DNA from: Legionella jordanis
Lineage (GTDB): Bacteria; Pseudomonadota; Gammaproteobacteria; Legionellales; Legionellaceae
Length of the DNA stretch: 64,000 bases
NCBI RefSeq assembly: GCF_900637635.1
Contig: NZ_LR134383.1
Coordinates: 2,672,001 to 2,736,000 of the forward strand
Reading direction: 5' to 3'
Under the pieces are notes generated by a model. That model was not told the DNA's origin and ran no database searches. It saw only the letters and a list, made by a program, of their open reading frames with translations. A program made the translations under genes and the position numbers. Shown in pieces: positions 1-8,583 of the stretch; position 1 is the first letter of the stretch; each line of letters starts with the position of its first letter.

Positions 1-2
1 CA

Positions 3-836
3 GCCTATTTGCTGGGGATTCGTCCATATATGGATCGTAATACCTTCCTAGTAGGTGTTAAACGTAAAATCAGCTATCAACAGCTTGCGGAGGCTCTCTA
101 CGTTGAACCCCATCAAGGTTTTGAACATTCAGGTAGTCCTAGCCGTCCTCAATTACGCCGTATCATTTATGCGCTTGAACGCGCTGGGTTAGTGGAGATC
201 AAATCTATTGGCAAACAACTCATTTTAAAATGCTTATTAGCCAATTCGGATTTGTCTGCTCAAAATAAACCCGTCACAAACCCGACACATCAACCCGACA
301 CAAACCAGAACGATAAAAATAATATTAAATCATCAAGTTACGATAAAAAATATCAAAAACCCAGCACAGCGCAAAACACAAAACCCGACACACCTCATAA
401 CTCCAAAGATCGTTTTATTTTTTTAAAGCAGCAATTTGAAAAATTTTGGTCTCTTTATCCTTTAAAACAAGACCGAACTAAAGCCTGGCGTGAGTTTGGT
501 TATCTGCAACCAGATGAACAGATGGTTGACCAAATACTAACAGGTCTACAAGCCCAAATTAATAACCGTGAAGAAATGGAGTTTATCGGCGAGTGGCTGC
601 CGAACTGGAAATACCCAGCTACCTGGCTTTCACGCAAATGTTGGAACGATGAATTACTTACCTTAAAAACCCAAGAGGAGCAGCAGAATGAAGCCAATCA
701 AGCACGTTCTCGGAAAAAATCAGCAACAGATATCCTTACTGAATCCTGCAAAGATGCAAACTTCGATTTCGACTTTGATGAATCATCAGACACAGGAAAC
801 AACATTCTCTCATTCGACCACACCAGAGTACGATAA
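3..836 (+). CDS. lvrA: LvrA-like protein, 5' end outside the window
   Basis: The reading frame is open to the left edge, so the true start lies upstream; the first in-window start-like codon is a TTG at position 9. The N-terminal part (LLGIRPYMDR, then KRKISYQQLAEAL) looks like a winged-helix DNA-binding region. A polar N/K/T-rich linker follows at about residues 80-135, and then a conserved C-terminal block with FEKFWSLYP and WLSRKCWND, a pattern shared with replication-initiator and phage O-like proteins. It is followed directly by lvrB- and lvrC-like genes, the order found upstream of Legionella conjugation clusters. The molecular role is unproven; a regulatory DNA-binding role is inferred. 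Confidence 0.65.
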   Translation, partial: AYLLGIRPYMDRNTFLVGVKRKISYQQLAEALYVEPHQGFEHSGSPSRPQLRRIIYALERAGLVEIKSIGKQLILKCLLANSDLSAQNKPVTNPTHQPDTNQNDKNNIKSSSYDKKYQKPSTAQNTKPDTPHNSKDRFIFLKQQFEKFWSLYPLKQDRTKAWREFGYLQPDEQMVDQILTGLQAQINNREEMEFIGEWLPNWKYPATWLSRKCWNDELLTLKTQEEQQNEANQARSRKKSATDILTESCKDANFDFDFDESSDTGNNILSFDHTRVR

Positions 837-840
837 GCGA

Positions 841-1200
841 ATGGATACGCTGTTTATGCGACTTGCAGCAATTTATGGCTATCTGTGGGTCTCGACTTAT
901 AGCAACCCTAGTTTTCTCGAACTCTCAAAGCGTGAATGGTCAGAGGGCTTAAACGAGTTTGACAATCAAGTTCTGAAACTTGCTTTAGAACAAATAAAAA
1001 AGAAGCTAGCGGTTCCTCCTTGTCTGCCGATTTTTTATGAGTACTGCACAAACATTCAAAAAGGCATCCAAGCCCGTCAAGAAGCGATCAAACAAAAAAC
1101 TGAACCGCATGTCCGTTCAGATCCCCAAGTCGTCCAAATTCATATCAACCAAATGAAAGACTACCTCTTTAAAAAAGCTAAGGAGAAAACACCATGCTGA
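841..1200 (+). CDS. lvrB: LvrB-like protein
   Basis: A 119-residue protein starting MDTLFMRLAAIYGYLW. I chose the ATG at 841, four bases after the stop of the preceding gene, instead of an in-frame ATG at 688 that would overlap that gene by about 150 bases. It is soluble and mostly helical, with no signal peptide or membrane segment. The phrase AAIYGYLWVSTY and the downstream LALEQIKKK are typical of the small partner that sits between lvrA- and lvrC-type genes. Its last bases overlap the CsrA-like gene, so translation is probably coupled. No biochemical function is known to me. Confidence 0.6.
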   Translation: MDTLFMRLAAIYGYLWVSTYSNPSFLELSKREWSEGLNEFDNQVLKLALEQIKKKLAVPPCLPIFYEYCTNIQKGIQARQEAIKQKTEPHVRSDPQVVQIHINQMKDYLFKKAKEKTPC

Positions 1201-1412
1201 CCTTAATCCGCCGTATCGGTGAAGCAATTTACATTGATAAAGGCAAAATCAAAGTGCATTTGATCTCTGAAAACGAGGGGCTAATCAGGCTAGGTATAGA
1301 AGCGCCTAAGCATGTTGATATTGAACGTAAGGAGGTCTTTGTCCGTAAAGCCGTGGCACAACATGAGCAAGCGCAGGCACTTAGAAATCAATCAGGAGGC
1401 GATGATGCTTAA
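1194..1412 (+). CDS. lvrC: CsrA-family RNA-binding regulator (LvrC-type)
   Basis: A 72-residue CsrA/RsmA paralogue beginning MLTLIRRIGEAIYI, with the beta-strand pattern of the family (IRLGIEAPKHVDIERKEVF). CsrA proteins bind GGA motifs in mRNA leaders and block or alter translation. The canonical start MLILTRR is changed to MLTLIRR, and the residues just before the C-terminal helix (GIEAPKHVDIER) keep the arginine used for RNA contact. Its position between lvrB and the pilL-like gene matches mobile-element CsrA copies, which are thought to control element excision and conjugation. It overlaps genes on both sides, indicating one transcript. Confidence 0.88.
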   Translation: MLTLIRRIGEAIYIDKGKIKVHLISENEGLIRLGIEAPKHVDIERKEVFVRKAVAQHEQAQALRNQSGGDDA

Positions 1413-1818
1413 AAAAACTATGCTATTCAGTCTGGTGTTATGTGGTCTGCAAGTTCATGCAGCTAATATCACCCAAGTAAACCGCTATGCCACGGTTAGC
1501 AATCAACCACTAGCCGCTCAAATTAATCCATTAAAAACTGTGCAACAGATTCATTTTCCTGCCTCCATTCAAACCATAGGGGAAGCAGTGAATTACTGGT
1601 TACGTTATTCCGGTTATCACCTTGCACCCAAGGAAAAACAAAGTGAAAGCCTGCAACAGGTCTTTCAACAACCTTTACCGCAAGTCAGTAGAAATCTCGG
1701 TCCATTAACAATTGAGCGAGGGCTGACGGTATTAGTAGGACAACAGTTATTCCTTCTCAAACAAGATGATTTGTTAAGGGAAATCAATTTTAGTCTGGTT
1801 ACAAGGAGTGCACGATGA
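1405..1818 (+). CDS. PilL-family protein of the GI-type T4SS (TIGR03748-like)
   Basis: I start the gene at the ATG at 1405 because an AGGAGG Shine-Dalgarno lies at 1394-1399 with proper spacing; the longer frame upstream is inside the CsrA-like gene. A Sec signal peptide (MLKKTMLFSLVLCGLQVHA) is followed by a periplasmic domain with IGEAVNYWLRYSGYHLAP and GPLTIERGLTVLVGQQLFLL, the pattern of the PilL N-terminal family that opens ICEHin1056-like transfer operons. It is probably an envelope component of the mating apparatus. The stop overlaps the next gene by four bases. Confidence 0.75.
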   Translation: MLKKTMLFSLVLCGLQVHAANITQVNRYATVSNQPLAAQINPLKTVQQIHFPASIQTIGEAVNYWLRYSGYHLAPKEKQSESLQQVFQQPLPQVSRNLGPLTIERGLTVLVGQQLFLLKQDDLLREINFSLVTRSAR

Positions 1819-2399
1819 GAAAGTATCTGGATGTTAAATGGCTTAGCCTGCTTGTTTTAAATGTTTTATTAATTATTTTTGTATGTGTAAAAAATCAATC
1901 GCCTGCAAATCATAAAGAGTTAAATACCCTTGGCAAACAACTCGCATCCATTCAAACGCAATTAAAACAACCTGTAGAACAACCTGATTTATCGCCAATC
2001 ACCCAAAACCTCAACCAGTTAAATAAATTCGTTCAGCAACTGCAAAACAAAGATGAACATCAATTAGGTGAGATGTTCACAACAGAACAAGGAGCAATTA
2101 AAAAACAACTCGAAGGCATTACGGATTTATTACGCCATTTGGATGAGAAAAAGCAACCTGTAAAAATGCTCTCAGCAAACCAGCTGCCCTTTAAAGTATT
2201 AAGCATAGACAGCATCCAGGAAATACCCGTTGCATCCATTGCTTACCATTACAAAACCCAAGCATTGGAAAAAGGAGATGCTTTAGCTGGTTGGACAGTT
2301 TTTGAAATCGACTTTGCCAAGCAAATCATAGAATTTGAAAACGCTGATAAAACACATGCGCTGGTTCGCTTAAATCAACATGAGGTGAGCCATGCTTAA
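1815..2399 (+). CDS. Membrane-anchored coiled-coil protein of the T4SS operon
   Basis: A 194-residue protein with one N-terminal membrane segment (WLSLLVLNVLLIIFVCV, about residues 9-25), then a glutamine-rich coiled coil at about 35-115, and a small C-terminal globular part (about 120-190, with LAGWTVFEIDFAKQIIEFE). The orientation suggests the bulk is periplasmic. It overlaps both neighbours by 4-8 bases and is clearly in the transfer operon. I do not recognise a named family; its position corresponds to pilus or envelope scaffold genes in related elements. Confidence 0.6.
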   Translation: MRKYLDVKWLSLLVLNVLLIIFVCVKNQSPANHKELNTLGKQLASIQTQLKQPVEQPDLSPITQNLNQLNKFVQQLQNKDEHQLGEMFTTEQGAIKKQLEGITDLLRHLDEKKQPVKMLSANQLPFKVLSIDSIQEIPVASIAYHYKTQALEKGDALAGWTVFEIDFAKQIIEFENADKTHALVRLNQHEVSHA

Positions 2400-3213
2400 G
2401 CTATCTGTCCTAGCCATGGGATTGGTTCTTGGGCAACAAGCCATTGCTGGCTTGTATATTCCTGGCATTGCTACCTCATCCATGCAGCAAGCTGACAATG
2501 CTCTGGCAAAAGCAGGCCTTGCTGAATTTCATGATGAAGTCATCGAGGAAAAGGATTTTCAACTCAGTGATGATCAAATGCAAGAAGCGAAAGTATGGGG
2601 ATTGAATGAAAAGGAGGAAAAACGCTATCTGCAATTAATGCAAAGCCGAAGCAGTCTGTATTACAAAGACTTACGCATGACACCGGTTGATATCCTGGGA
2701 CTCAACGCCAGAGATGATGTGGAACGTGAACACTTTGCCAGCCTGGCTGCTCGCCAGGAAGCACAAAAGGTAGCGCAAAATATCGCTTGGAATAATGCCT
2801 TTTACAAAGCGTATAACGAACTATTTAAAGATGTACCCGTGGTTGGTGATTTTGATCCCTCCCCTTACTCACCCTATGCCCATCAACCTATTCAACTAAA
2901 AGCGGGAGAAACACTCTATTTATTTATAAGACCTGATGATGCTGTTACCACCATTGTACTGCAACTCATTGACGCGATTAATCGCACCCCCAATACAAAA
3001 CTTAACCTACTGTTTCTGGACATGGACAATAACGCCATACAGTTGTGGGCGAATCGACATCAAATCCCCATTCAATTAGTGACCAGTCAACAAATCACGC
3101 TAACTCCAGGCAACCAACAATTTGAAGGCTTAGCAGTTGCCAAGAAACAAACCCCATTGCTGTTAATAGCCAACGGTAAAACCTCGCAAGTTGTCGATTT
3201 GGGGAGATTTTAA
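2392..3213 (+). CDS. Integrating conjugative element protein, PFL_4693-like (TIGR03759)
   Basis: A 273-residue exported protein with a signal peptide ending near QAIAG. The central block EAKVWGLNEKEEKRYLQLMQ, then DPLT-like MTPVDILGLNARDDVEREHFA, is the diagnostic pattern of the PFL_4693 family of GI-type conjugation systems. The C-terminal half resembles a thioredoxin-like fold without an obvious CxxC, ending in VVDLGRF. It is expected in the periplasm as part of the conjugation machinery. It overlaps the gene before by 8 bases and the gene after by one base. Confidence 0.8.
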   Translation: MLKLSVLAMGLVLGQQAIAGLYIPGIATSSMQQADNALAKAGLAEFHDEVIEEKDFQLSDDQMQEAKVWGLNEKEEKRYLQLMQSRSSLYYKDLRMTPVDILGLNARDDVEREHFASLAARQEAQKVAQNIAWNNAFYKAYNELFKDVPVVGDFDPSPYSPYAHQPIQLKAGETLYLFIRPDDAVTTIVLQLIDAINRTPNTKLNLLFLDMDNNAIQLWANRHQIPIQLVTSQQITLTPGNQQFEGLAVAKKQTPLLLIANGKTSQVVDLGRF

Positions 3214-3644
3214 TGATTAGGATTTTGCTCTTAGTCTTGGTCGCGTTGAATGTTCATAGCATGAACGTCATCCCTTTAACCCTGTCACAAAGTGATACTT
3301 CTTTGAAATTAAATCTGTCTAGCCCTATAGGCGTACCAGCCAAAAGCCAAGCTACAGCAGGCAAAGTCAGCCGCAAAACATTAGATACCACGTTATTAAA
3401 CATGCCTCTGTTTGTCATAGGTGCAGATAAAGCATCCATTCAATGGTTGGAGCAACATCAAAAAGAATTAAAATCCATGCAGGCCACCGGATTCATTACC
3501 AACGTCAATGATTTTGAAACCATTGTTGCTTTGCAAGAAAAATTCAAATTACCGTTACTGCCCGTCAATGTTGATCCATTGCTGGCATATATCCACGAAC
3601 AACATTACCCCTTAATCATTGCTGAGGGGGCTGTATGGCAGTAA
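3213..3644 (+). CDS. Integrating conjugative element protein, PFL_4695-like (TIGR03765)
   Basis: A 143-residue protein with an N-terminal hydrophobic export signal (IRILLLVLVALNV). The conserved domain at about residues 65-143 contains PLFVIGADKASIQWLEQH, a GFITNVNDFE block and the terminal HYPLIIAEGAVWQ, which match the PFL_4695 family found in the same place in ICEHin1056-type elements. The function is not known; an envelope location is inferred from the signal. Its end overlaps the next start by 10 bases. Confidence 0.78.
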   Translation: MIRILLLVLVALNVHSMNVIPLTLSQSDTSLKLNLSSPIGVPAKSQATAGKVSRKTLDTTLLNMPLFVIGADKASIQWLEQHQKELKSMQATGFITNVNDFETIVALQEKFKLPLLPVNVDPLLAYIHEQHYPLIIAEGAVWQ

Positions 3645-4267
3645 AGCAATATTCAAGGCAACTGACCATGCAATTAACTATAGTGCTTTTTTTAGGTTGG
3701 TTAGCGATTATTATCTGGGCATTGAGCCAATGGATGCTACACGGCTACGCCCTTGCTTTTGAAAAAGTGAGTGTCCTTGTAAACACTCAAAGAGAAGCCA
3801 TTACGCCTGTTTATCAAGGCTCGCTTCTGGCAGTTCTACCTTTAAATGCCAAACCAGATTGGGCATTCGCCATTCCCTATCTAAACAAATTGGCCATCAA
3901 TGATCTTGCCAAAGACTTAATCGAAAAATCTCAACAATTCTTGCAGATCCTTTTATTAAGCAGCCAGTGCCTTTTAATCAAACTCATTATCCTATTCGCT
4001 GCCCTGCCCTTATTTGCTTTAACCATGATTGCAGGCCTGGTTGACGGTCTTAATCAAAGAGCGATACGCACTGCTTGTTTAGGCCGAGAATCCTCTTATG
4101 TGTTCCACAGGCTTAATCACTATTTGAAAAAGGGATTGGTGATTTTACTCATGCTGTGGCTTGCCCTGCCCGTCAGCATCACCCCTGCTTATGTCTTTAT
4201 ACCTGTCAGTTTATTGATGGGATTAATGGTAGCCATGACGGCCAGCCGCTTTAAGAAATACTTATAG
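3635..4267 (+). CDS. Integrating conjugative element membrane protein, PFL_4697-like (TIGR03747)
   Basis: A 210-residue integral membrane protein with about four hydrophobic segments (near residues 15-33, 105-130, 165-185 and 186-203). The block SSYVFHRLNHYLKKGL before the last two segments and the terminal MTASRFKKYL fit the PFL_4697 family. It probably works in the inner membrane next to the coupling protein or pilus assembly. It is translated within the transfer operon, overlapping the gene before it. Confidence 0.78.
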   Translation: MAVKQYSRQLTMQLTIVLFLGWLAIIIWALSQWMLHGYALAFEKVSVLVNTQREAITPVYQGSLLAVLPLNAKPDWAFAIPYLNKLAINDLAKDLIEKSQQFLQILLLSSQCLLIKLIILFAALPLFALTMIAGLVDGLNQRAIRTACLGRESSYVFHRLNHYLKKGLVILLMLWLALPVSITPAYVFIPVSLLMGLMVAMTASRFKKYL

Positions 4268-4276
4268 GGAGAAACC

Positions 4277-4603
4277 ATGAAACGAATACTATGCCTCACC
4301 TTAATGATAATAAGCCTGCAATGCTCGGGGAATAACCCTGATTTAAATGAAACGCTGGTACGCATCATTAATCAGATTAACGCCATCATGCCTTTACTTG
4401 ATGAAGCGCAAACACAAATAACGCCCAATGCCCGTATCCAATTGCAAATAGAAGGATTTGAAGATCTCCAAGGCCAGCATCACGCAGGATTGAGAGAGGA
4501 CTTGCTAAATATTCGCAATGGTCTGATTGACTACATTAACCAGCCCATTATTGCCCCTCGAAAAATTAAACCCTTAGAAATGGATTTTGTGAGGAAACCC
4601 TAA
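4277..4603 (+). CDS. RAQPRD-family conjugative element protein (TIGR01690-like)
   Basis: A 108-residue small exported protein with an N-terminal signal (ILCLTLMIISLQCSG) that could be a lipobox-type signal around LQCSG. The mature part keeps the family layout: a helix with LVRIINQINAIMPLLDEAQ, then a DLLNIRNGLIDYIN helix, and a C-terminal APRKIKPLEMDF that replaces the usual RAQPRD...PL.GDY tail. It is expected in the periplasm. A Shine-Dalgarno AGGGAGA sits before the ATG. It abuts the next gene, sharing one base. Confidence 0.72.
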   Translation: MKRILCLTLMIISLQCSGNNPDLNETLVRIINQINAIMPLLDEAQTQITPNARIQLQIEGFEDLQGQHHAGLREDLLNIRNGLIDYINQPIIAPRKIKPLEMDFVRKP

Positions 4604-4869
4604 TGAGTAAAGACGAAATAGCGAGAATGTTTGCTTCAACATTCAAACAAGCCAGCAACAACATCTCAGCACATGTCTTTTCCAGCAGTATTCGCTTTAT
4701 TGCCATATCTCTGGTGATTTTAGCGGTGATGTGGTGCGTCAACCACATGATGGGAGCCGAGGAGAAACAGCAACAAGGATACTTGCTGAACTTCGGCTCT
4801 CGAATGGTCAGGCTGGTCATTGGTCTGATGATTTTCATTTTAGTGTTATTCGTTAAGGAGACAACATGA
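4603..4869 (+). CDS. Integrating conjugative element protein, PFL_4701-like (TIGR03758)
   Basis: An 88-residue protein with two membrane segments (about residues 25-48 and 66-84). The size, the position between the RAQPRD gene and the pilin-like gene, and the pattern of a short soluble head (MSKDEIARMFASTFKQAS) before two helices fit the PFL_4701 family, a small inner-membrane subunit. The stop overlaps the next start by four bases (ATGA), giving translational coupling. Confidence 0.75.
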   Translation: MSKDEIARMFASTFKQASNNISAHVFSSSIRFIAISLVILAVMWCVNHMMGAEEKQQQGYLLNFGSRMVRLVIGLMIFILVLFVKETT

Positions 4870-5231
4870 AAACAACGCTTCGCACGCTCTACCTGGGAGC
4901 TGTCAATCTTTTTTATGCCCCTGTGTTATTGGCAGATAACTGGTTCCCTAAAATTTCCGATGCGGACAACATCGGCGATGGTTCAAAAAGCATGATGTCG
5001 GTAACAGGCAATTACGTCAAACAAGGTCTTGGCCTATTGCTGTTCATCACCGCAGTCGTGACCTTTATCAAGTTCATTACCACTGTGCAGCACGGTATTG
5101 AAGAGTCCAAAAAGAACGAAGGCTCCATGGTGGCCTTTGGTACTTTTGCCGTAATGGGCATCACCTATTTAGCCATTAGCATCGCTTCTGGTTACGTGGG
5201 TTACACCATGATTACCAAGTTCAAAATATAG
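4866..5231 (+). CDS. Pilin-like membrane protein, PFL_4702-like (TIGR03745)
   Basis: A 121-residue protein with two long hydrophobic segments (about 50-72 and 92-115) after a leader that ends near LLADNWFP. This is the layout of VirB2/TrbC-like major pilin candidates in GI-type T4SS. The central GLGLLLFITAVVTFIKFITTV and the second helix VMGITYLAISIASGYVGYTMI match the PFL_4702 family. It is likely the structural subunit of the conjugative pilus. It overlaps the preceding gene by four bases. Confidence 0.78.
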   Translation: MKTTLRTLYLGAVNLFYAPVLLADNWFPKISDADNIGDGSKSMMSVTGNYVKQGLGLLLFITAVVTFIKFITTVQHGIEESKKNEGSMVAFGTFAVMGITYLAISIASGYVGYTMITKFKI

Positions 5232-5242
5232 GAGGTGAAATT

Positions 5243-5605
5243 ATGAGTCAGCCTTCTTCGCGCCATCTGTCACATGACTTTCCTGCCTGGAAAGGCTTAA
5301 GTCTGCGTGAATTGTTTTGGATTGTCATCACTACAACGCCAGTATCCACCCTGTTTTTTATTCTTTTAGGAATAATGGCAGGGTATCCGCTGGCCGCTGG
5401 CTGCATCGGTTTTGTGATTGGATTCATCCTATCTATTACTGTGTGGCCTAAAGGCGTCGCCCGTATCAAAGCAGGCAAACCTTACGGTTATGTGATGAAG
5501 AAAACCATTCAATGGATGGTGCGATTAAGGCTCAAACACTCGCCCTGGATTCATTATCAAGGACAGTGGCAAAAGAATAAATCTGTTGGAGAGCCTAATG
5601 TTTGA
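5243..5605 (+). CDS. Conjugative transfer region protein, TIGR03750-like (VirB3/TraL-like)
   Basis: A 120-residue inner-membrane protein with a soluble N-terminal stretch (about 1-22), two close membrane helices (about 29-68) and a basic C-terminal tail (GKPYGYVMKKTIQWMVRLRLKH). This matches the TIGR03750 family, comparable in place and topology to VirB3/TraL. A good Shine-Dalgarno (AGGAGG) lies just before the ATG. Its last 8 bases overlap the VirB8-like gene. Confidence 0.75.
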   Translation: MSQPSSRHLSHDFPAWKGLSLRELFWIVITTTPVSTLFFILLGIMAGYPLAAGCIGFVIGFILSITVWPKGVARIKAGKPYGYVMKKTIQWMVRLRLKHSPWIHYQGQWQKNKSVGEPNV

Positions 5606-6254
5606 ATATTGGAAAAAAATCGACAACCTACAACACCATAACCGTTTATTACTGGCTTTTATCGGCCTTTTATCAGTCATCGTTTTGGCCTTAATCATTA
5701 ACCTCATGACCATGCCCAAACGCTATGAGTTTTGGCTAAGCCCTAATATGGCAGCCAATGGCGGCTTAATGAAAGCAAGCGATATCCCTAATGAATATGT
5801 ACAAGGATTTGTGTCCTCATTAATACCAACGCTATATACCTGGTCTAATAAAGGCAAAGAAGAATTTAACCAAAACATCAAATCCTTTCACTATTATTTT
5901 ACCCCTCGTCATGAACAATTACTTAGAGATACGCTGGGTGCATATAAAAACGCGCAGCTTTTTGACCGCAGTCAAGTAGCAAGCCTCTATCGTTTCATGG
6001 AACCCCAGGATATTAGAAAAATTGCTCCTGATACTTGGGAGGTAAAATTAATCCTGCGCATTACTCAAAGACTGAAAGACAACAGCGGCATGGTGATTGC
6101 TGACAAAGTAGCGGCCTATCACCTGCGTGTAGTCAAACTCAATTTGTCTCGTTTACACAACCCTTTCCAACTTGCTCTCGATGGCTATACCCGTCCTGAA
6201 GAACGTTTACAAGATTTATTGGTCGACACGGAGGAATCCCATGAAACGCATTAA
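5598..6254 (+). CDS. VirB8/TraE-like protein, PFL_4703-like (TIGR03746)
   Basis: I use the ATG at 5598, preceded by a TTGGAG Shine-Dalgarno, not the earlier in-frame codon at 5586. The protein has a short cytoplasmic head, one membrane helix (about residues 18-40, LLLAFIGLLSVIVLALIIN) and a periplasmic domain with the VirB8/TraE pattern, including YRFMEPQDIRKIAPDTWEV. VirB8-type proteins form the inner-membrane scaffold of the T4SS. The end overlaps the next gene by 14 bases. Confidence 0.8.
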   Translation: MFEYWKKIDNLQHHNRLLLAFIGLLSVIVLALIINLMTMPKRYEFWLSPNMAANGGLMKASDIPNEYVQGFVSSLIPTLYTWSNKGKEEFNQNIKSFHYYFTPRHEQLLRDTLGAYKNAQLFDRSQVASLYRFMEPQDIRKIAPDTWEVKLILRITQRLKDNSGMVIADKVAAYHLRVVKLNLSRLHNPFQLALDGYTRPEERLQDLLVDTEESHETH

Positions 6255-7017
6255 ACACATTGTATTAATGCTTGGCTTCATGCTCACGCAAGTGAGCTAC
6301 GCCCTGCAAAGCGAACATCTGGTTTGGGAAAAAGTCCCTTTAACGATTGAATTACCTATCAATAAAGAAAGGCTGGTTCAATTTCCCCAGGCCATCAAAA
6401 TCATTGATCAACAACTCAGTACCAACCTCGATATTCTAAAAGTTAAAGGCAGTTTGTATTTAAAGGCCAAAGACACTTTCAACGATGCACGTTTGATTGT
6501 GCAGCTCTTACCCGAAGGTGAAGTCATAATACTGAATCTTAAAGCCAATGAAAAAGCCGCCAATACCACGCCTATTGAAATCCTGATTGATGATCCCAAA
6601 ACCACGCATCAGTCAGCTGCAAGCCAATACGAATACAACGCCATCCAGCTTACCCGATTTGCTATTCAAGCCTTGTATTCGCCTGAACGGGTTAGAAATA
6701 TTCCAGAGGGTATTTATCGCTCGCCCATGCAAACCAACAAAACCATTCCCTTATTTTATGGTGCAAGCATTGAAGCGCACCCTCTGGCTTCATGGCGTGG
6801 CGGTAGCCTCTATGTGACTGCGGTCGATTTGAAAAACCTGTTGAATCAACCTGTGAAACTGCAATTTTCAAAACTGATGGGGCATTGGCAAACTGCAAGT
6901 TTCTATCCCAAAGGAGAATTACCTCCACGAAATCAACATGAGAGCACCACCGTCTTTTTGGTTTCAGATCAACCCTTTGCCGCAGGGCTTACTCAACATG
7001 CGAGGTACAGCCGATGA
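6241..7017 (+). CDS. TraK/VirB9-like outer complex protein, PFL_4704-like (TIGR03749)
   Basis: The start at 6241 follows a GGAGG ribosome-binding site and gives a proper signal peptide (MKRIKHIVLMLGFMLTQVSYA); the longer frame from 6172 lies inside the preceding gene. The mature protein of about 239 residues begins LQSEHLVWEKVPLTIELP and is rich in beta strands, ending with TVFLVSDQPFAAGLTQ. It matches the PFL_4704 family, the VirB9/TraK counterpart that forms the outer-membrane core ring. The stop overlaps the next start (ATGA). Confidence 0.8.
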   Translation: MKRIKHIVLMLGFMLTQVSYALQSEHLVWEKVPLTIELPINKERLVQFPQAIKIIDQQLSTNLDILKVKGSLYLKAKDTFNDARLIVQLLPEGEVIILNLKANEKAANTTPIEILIDDPKTTHQSAASQYEYNAIQLTRFAIQALYSPERVRNIPEGIYRSPMQTNKTIPLFYGASIEAHPLASWRGGSLYVTAVDLKNLLNQPVKLQFSKLMGHWQTASFYPKGELPPRNQHESTTVFLVSDQPFAAGLTQHARYSR

Positions 7018-8273
7018 ACAAAAATAAAGGCATTAAAATCTTAGCTGGATCGGTAGTGCTCGCAGTCATCATGATTCTTATCAATAGCCGTCATAGTACG
7101 CCTGTCCATGATGATACACCCAATCCCAATAATTTTCATGAAGCCATTACCAGCCAATTCAACGACAACATACGTGATGTGTCTGCAAGACTTCTGGAAA
7201 CAGAAAAGAAACTGGAACAAATGCACAAGGAGAATAAATCGCTGCAAAAACAATTAAAGCAACCGATACAAGAAGCAAGCCATACGCTACAAGATGAATT
7301 GCAAACGCTGAAAGAAAAGCTCTCAGCCCTTACTGATCATCAGACTCAATCCTATCCCATGGAAGGCAACCAGGCTCCTATATCTGGCCAAATCAAAGAT
7401 CTGGATGGATTACTGGATAAAGCTCCTATTGAGGGCAAAGTCTTTGCAGAACAAGACACCTCAGCCAAAGAAGAAGCCCCAACCAAAACACCCTTCTATA
7501 CCATTCCAGCAGGCAGTGATTTCAGTAAAGTCACGCTGTTGTCTGCCTTGATGGGTGAAGTACCTGTTGAAGGCAAACTGATGCAACCTTTGTTTCCCTT
7601 TACCGCAATGGTCAGCCGTGGAGACTTAATGACAGCCAATGGGATGCAATTGCCGGAAGAAATTATCGGAATGAAAATCAGTGGTTACTCCATTGGCGTA
7701 GGTTCTTTTCTCGATAACATCAGCTGCGTTCGCGCGTATGTCACTGCCGCTTTATTTGTCTTTGAGGATGGGCATTTTGTCAGTATCGGCCAAGAGCAAA
7801 TGAAAAGCTCTGCGGAGCTGGTGAACAATGACAGCATTGGTTATCTGACTACTCAATTCGGCAATCCTTGCATTAAAGGACAGTACATCACTAATGCCCC
7901 CAGAGTTTTAGCTGCTTTCATGGCTGCTGGCGGTATTCAGGGGGCAGGCAATGCTTTATCCAAATGGCAAATGAGTTATCAAGCCGAAGGCGGTTCTGCG
8001 ATTGCCACGCCTACGGGTGATTTAGCGCATTTTGCCGCTGGCGGCGCTATCAACGAGGGCAGCCAAAAAATTACTGATTGGCTTGAGAAAAGGATACAAG
8101 GCAGCTTCGATATGGTTTTTGTTCCTGCCAGCATCCGCAGTCATTCAGGCTTTATACCAAACCAATTCAGTCTTCATTTCAGTCAAACCATAGCTATTGA
8201 TAAAGAACACCAAGGGAGGGTATTAGATTATGGTTACCATCAACAAAAGAACTTTGACAATGCTTTGCGCTAG
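7014..8273 (+). CDS. TraB/VirB10-like channel protein, PFL_4705-like (TIGR03752)
   Basis: A 419-residue protein with one N-terminal membrane helix (about residues 8-24), a charged coiled coil (about 50-108), and a C-terminal beta domain that begins near TPFYTIPAGSDFSKVTLLSA. The IPAGS...L..L motif is typical of TraB/VirB10 proteins, which span both membranes and form the channel core. A conserved GxxxGAGNALSKWQ segment lies near residue 310. The length agrees with the PFL_4705 family. The 3' end overlaps the lipoprotein gene by 44 bases. Confidence 0.83.
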   Translation: MNKNKGIKILAGSVVLAVIMILINSRHSTPVHDDTPNPNNFHEAITSQFNDNIRDVSARLLETEKKLEQMHKENKSLQKQLKQPIQEASHTLQDELQTLKEKLSALTDHQTQSYPMEGNQAPISGQIKDLDGLLDKAPIEGKVFAEQDTSAKEEAPTKTPFYTIPAGSDFSKVTLLSALMGEVPVEGKLMQPLFPFTAMVSRGDLMTANGMQLPEEIIGMKISGYSIGVGSFLDNISCVRAYVTAALFVFEDGHFVSIGQEQMKSSAELVNNDSIGYLTTQFGNPCIKGQYITNAPRVLAAFMAAGGIQGAGNALSKWQMSYQAEGGSAIATPTGDLAHFAAGGAINEGSQKITDWLEKRIQGSFDMVFVPASIRSHSGFIPNQFSLHFSQTIAIDKEHQGRVLDYGYHQQKNFDNALR

Positions 8274-8577
8274 TCTGGCTTTGAGCGCTTGTTCAACCGC
8301 CAATATATCGCAAAGCGCCATTCCTGAGCAGGGCTTAACTGTTAGCCAGCTCTATCAGCAAAGCATGCAACAACCTATACAAAAAGCTGTTGTTCAACAG
8401 GTGCGGTTTGAGGATTCAAGCGAAGAGTTTAAGCAACTGCCTAATCCCGAAGTGCCTATCCATATTTTTGCGCATGTGGCTCAGCTCGGGGATGAACAAA
8501 TTATCAAACCAGCCTATACCACACGCTTTTTTCTTTATAAGCAAAATCAATATGCCCTGGCATCAGAACTGTATTAA
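8230..8577 (+). CDS. Conjugative transfer lipoprotein (TIGR03751, VirB7-like)
   Basis: A 115-residue lipoprotein: the N-terminus carries a signal with the lipobox LSAC (Cys about residue 21). The segment GLTVSQLYQQSMQQP and the terminal FLYKQNQYALASELY are characteristic of the TIGR03751 family, which lies between the TraB-like gene and the VirB4-like ATPase. It is expected to be anchored in the outer membrane and to stabilise the core complex. It overlaps the TraB-like gene substantially, and its stop is close to the ATPase start. Confidence 0.8.
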   Translation: MVTINKRTLTMLCASLALSACSTANISQSAIPEQGLTVSQLYQQSMQQPIQKAVVQQVRFEDSSEEFKQLPNPEVPIHIFAHVAQLGDEQIIKPAYTTRFFLYKQNQYALASELY

Positions 8578-8583
8578 GGAGGC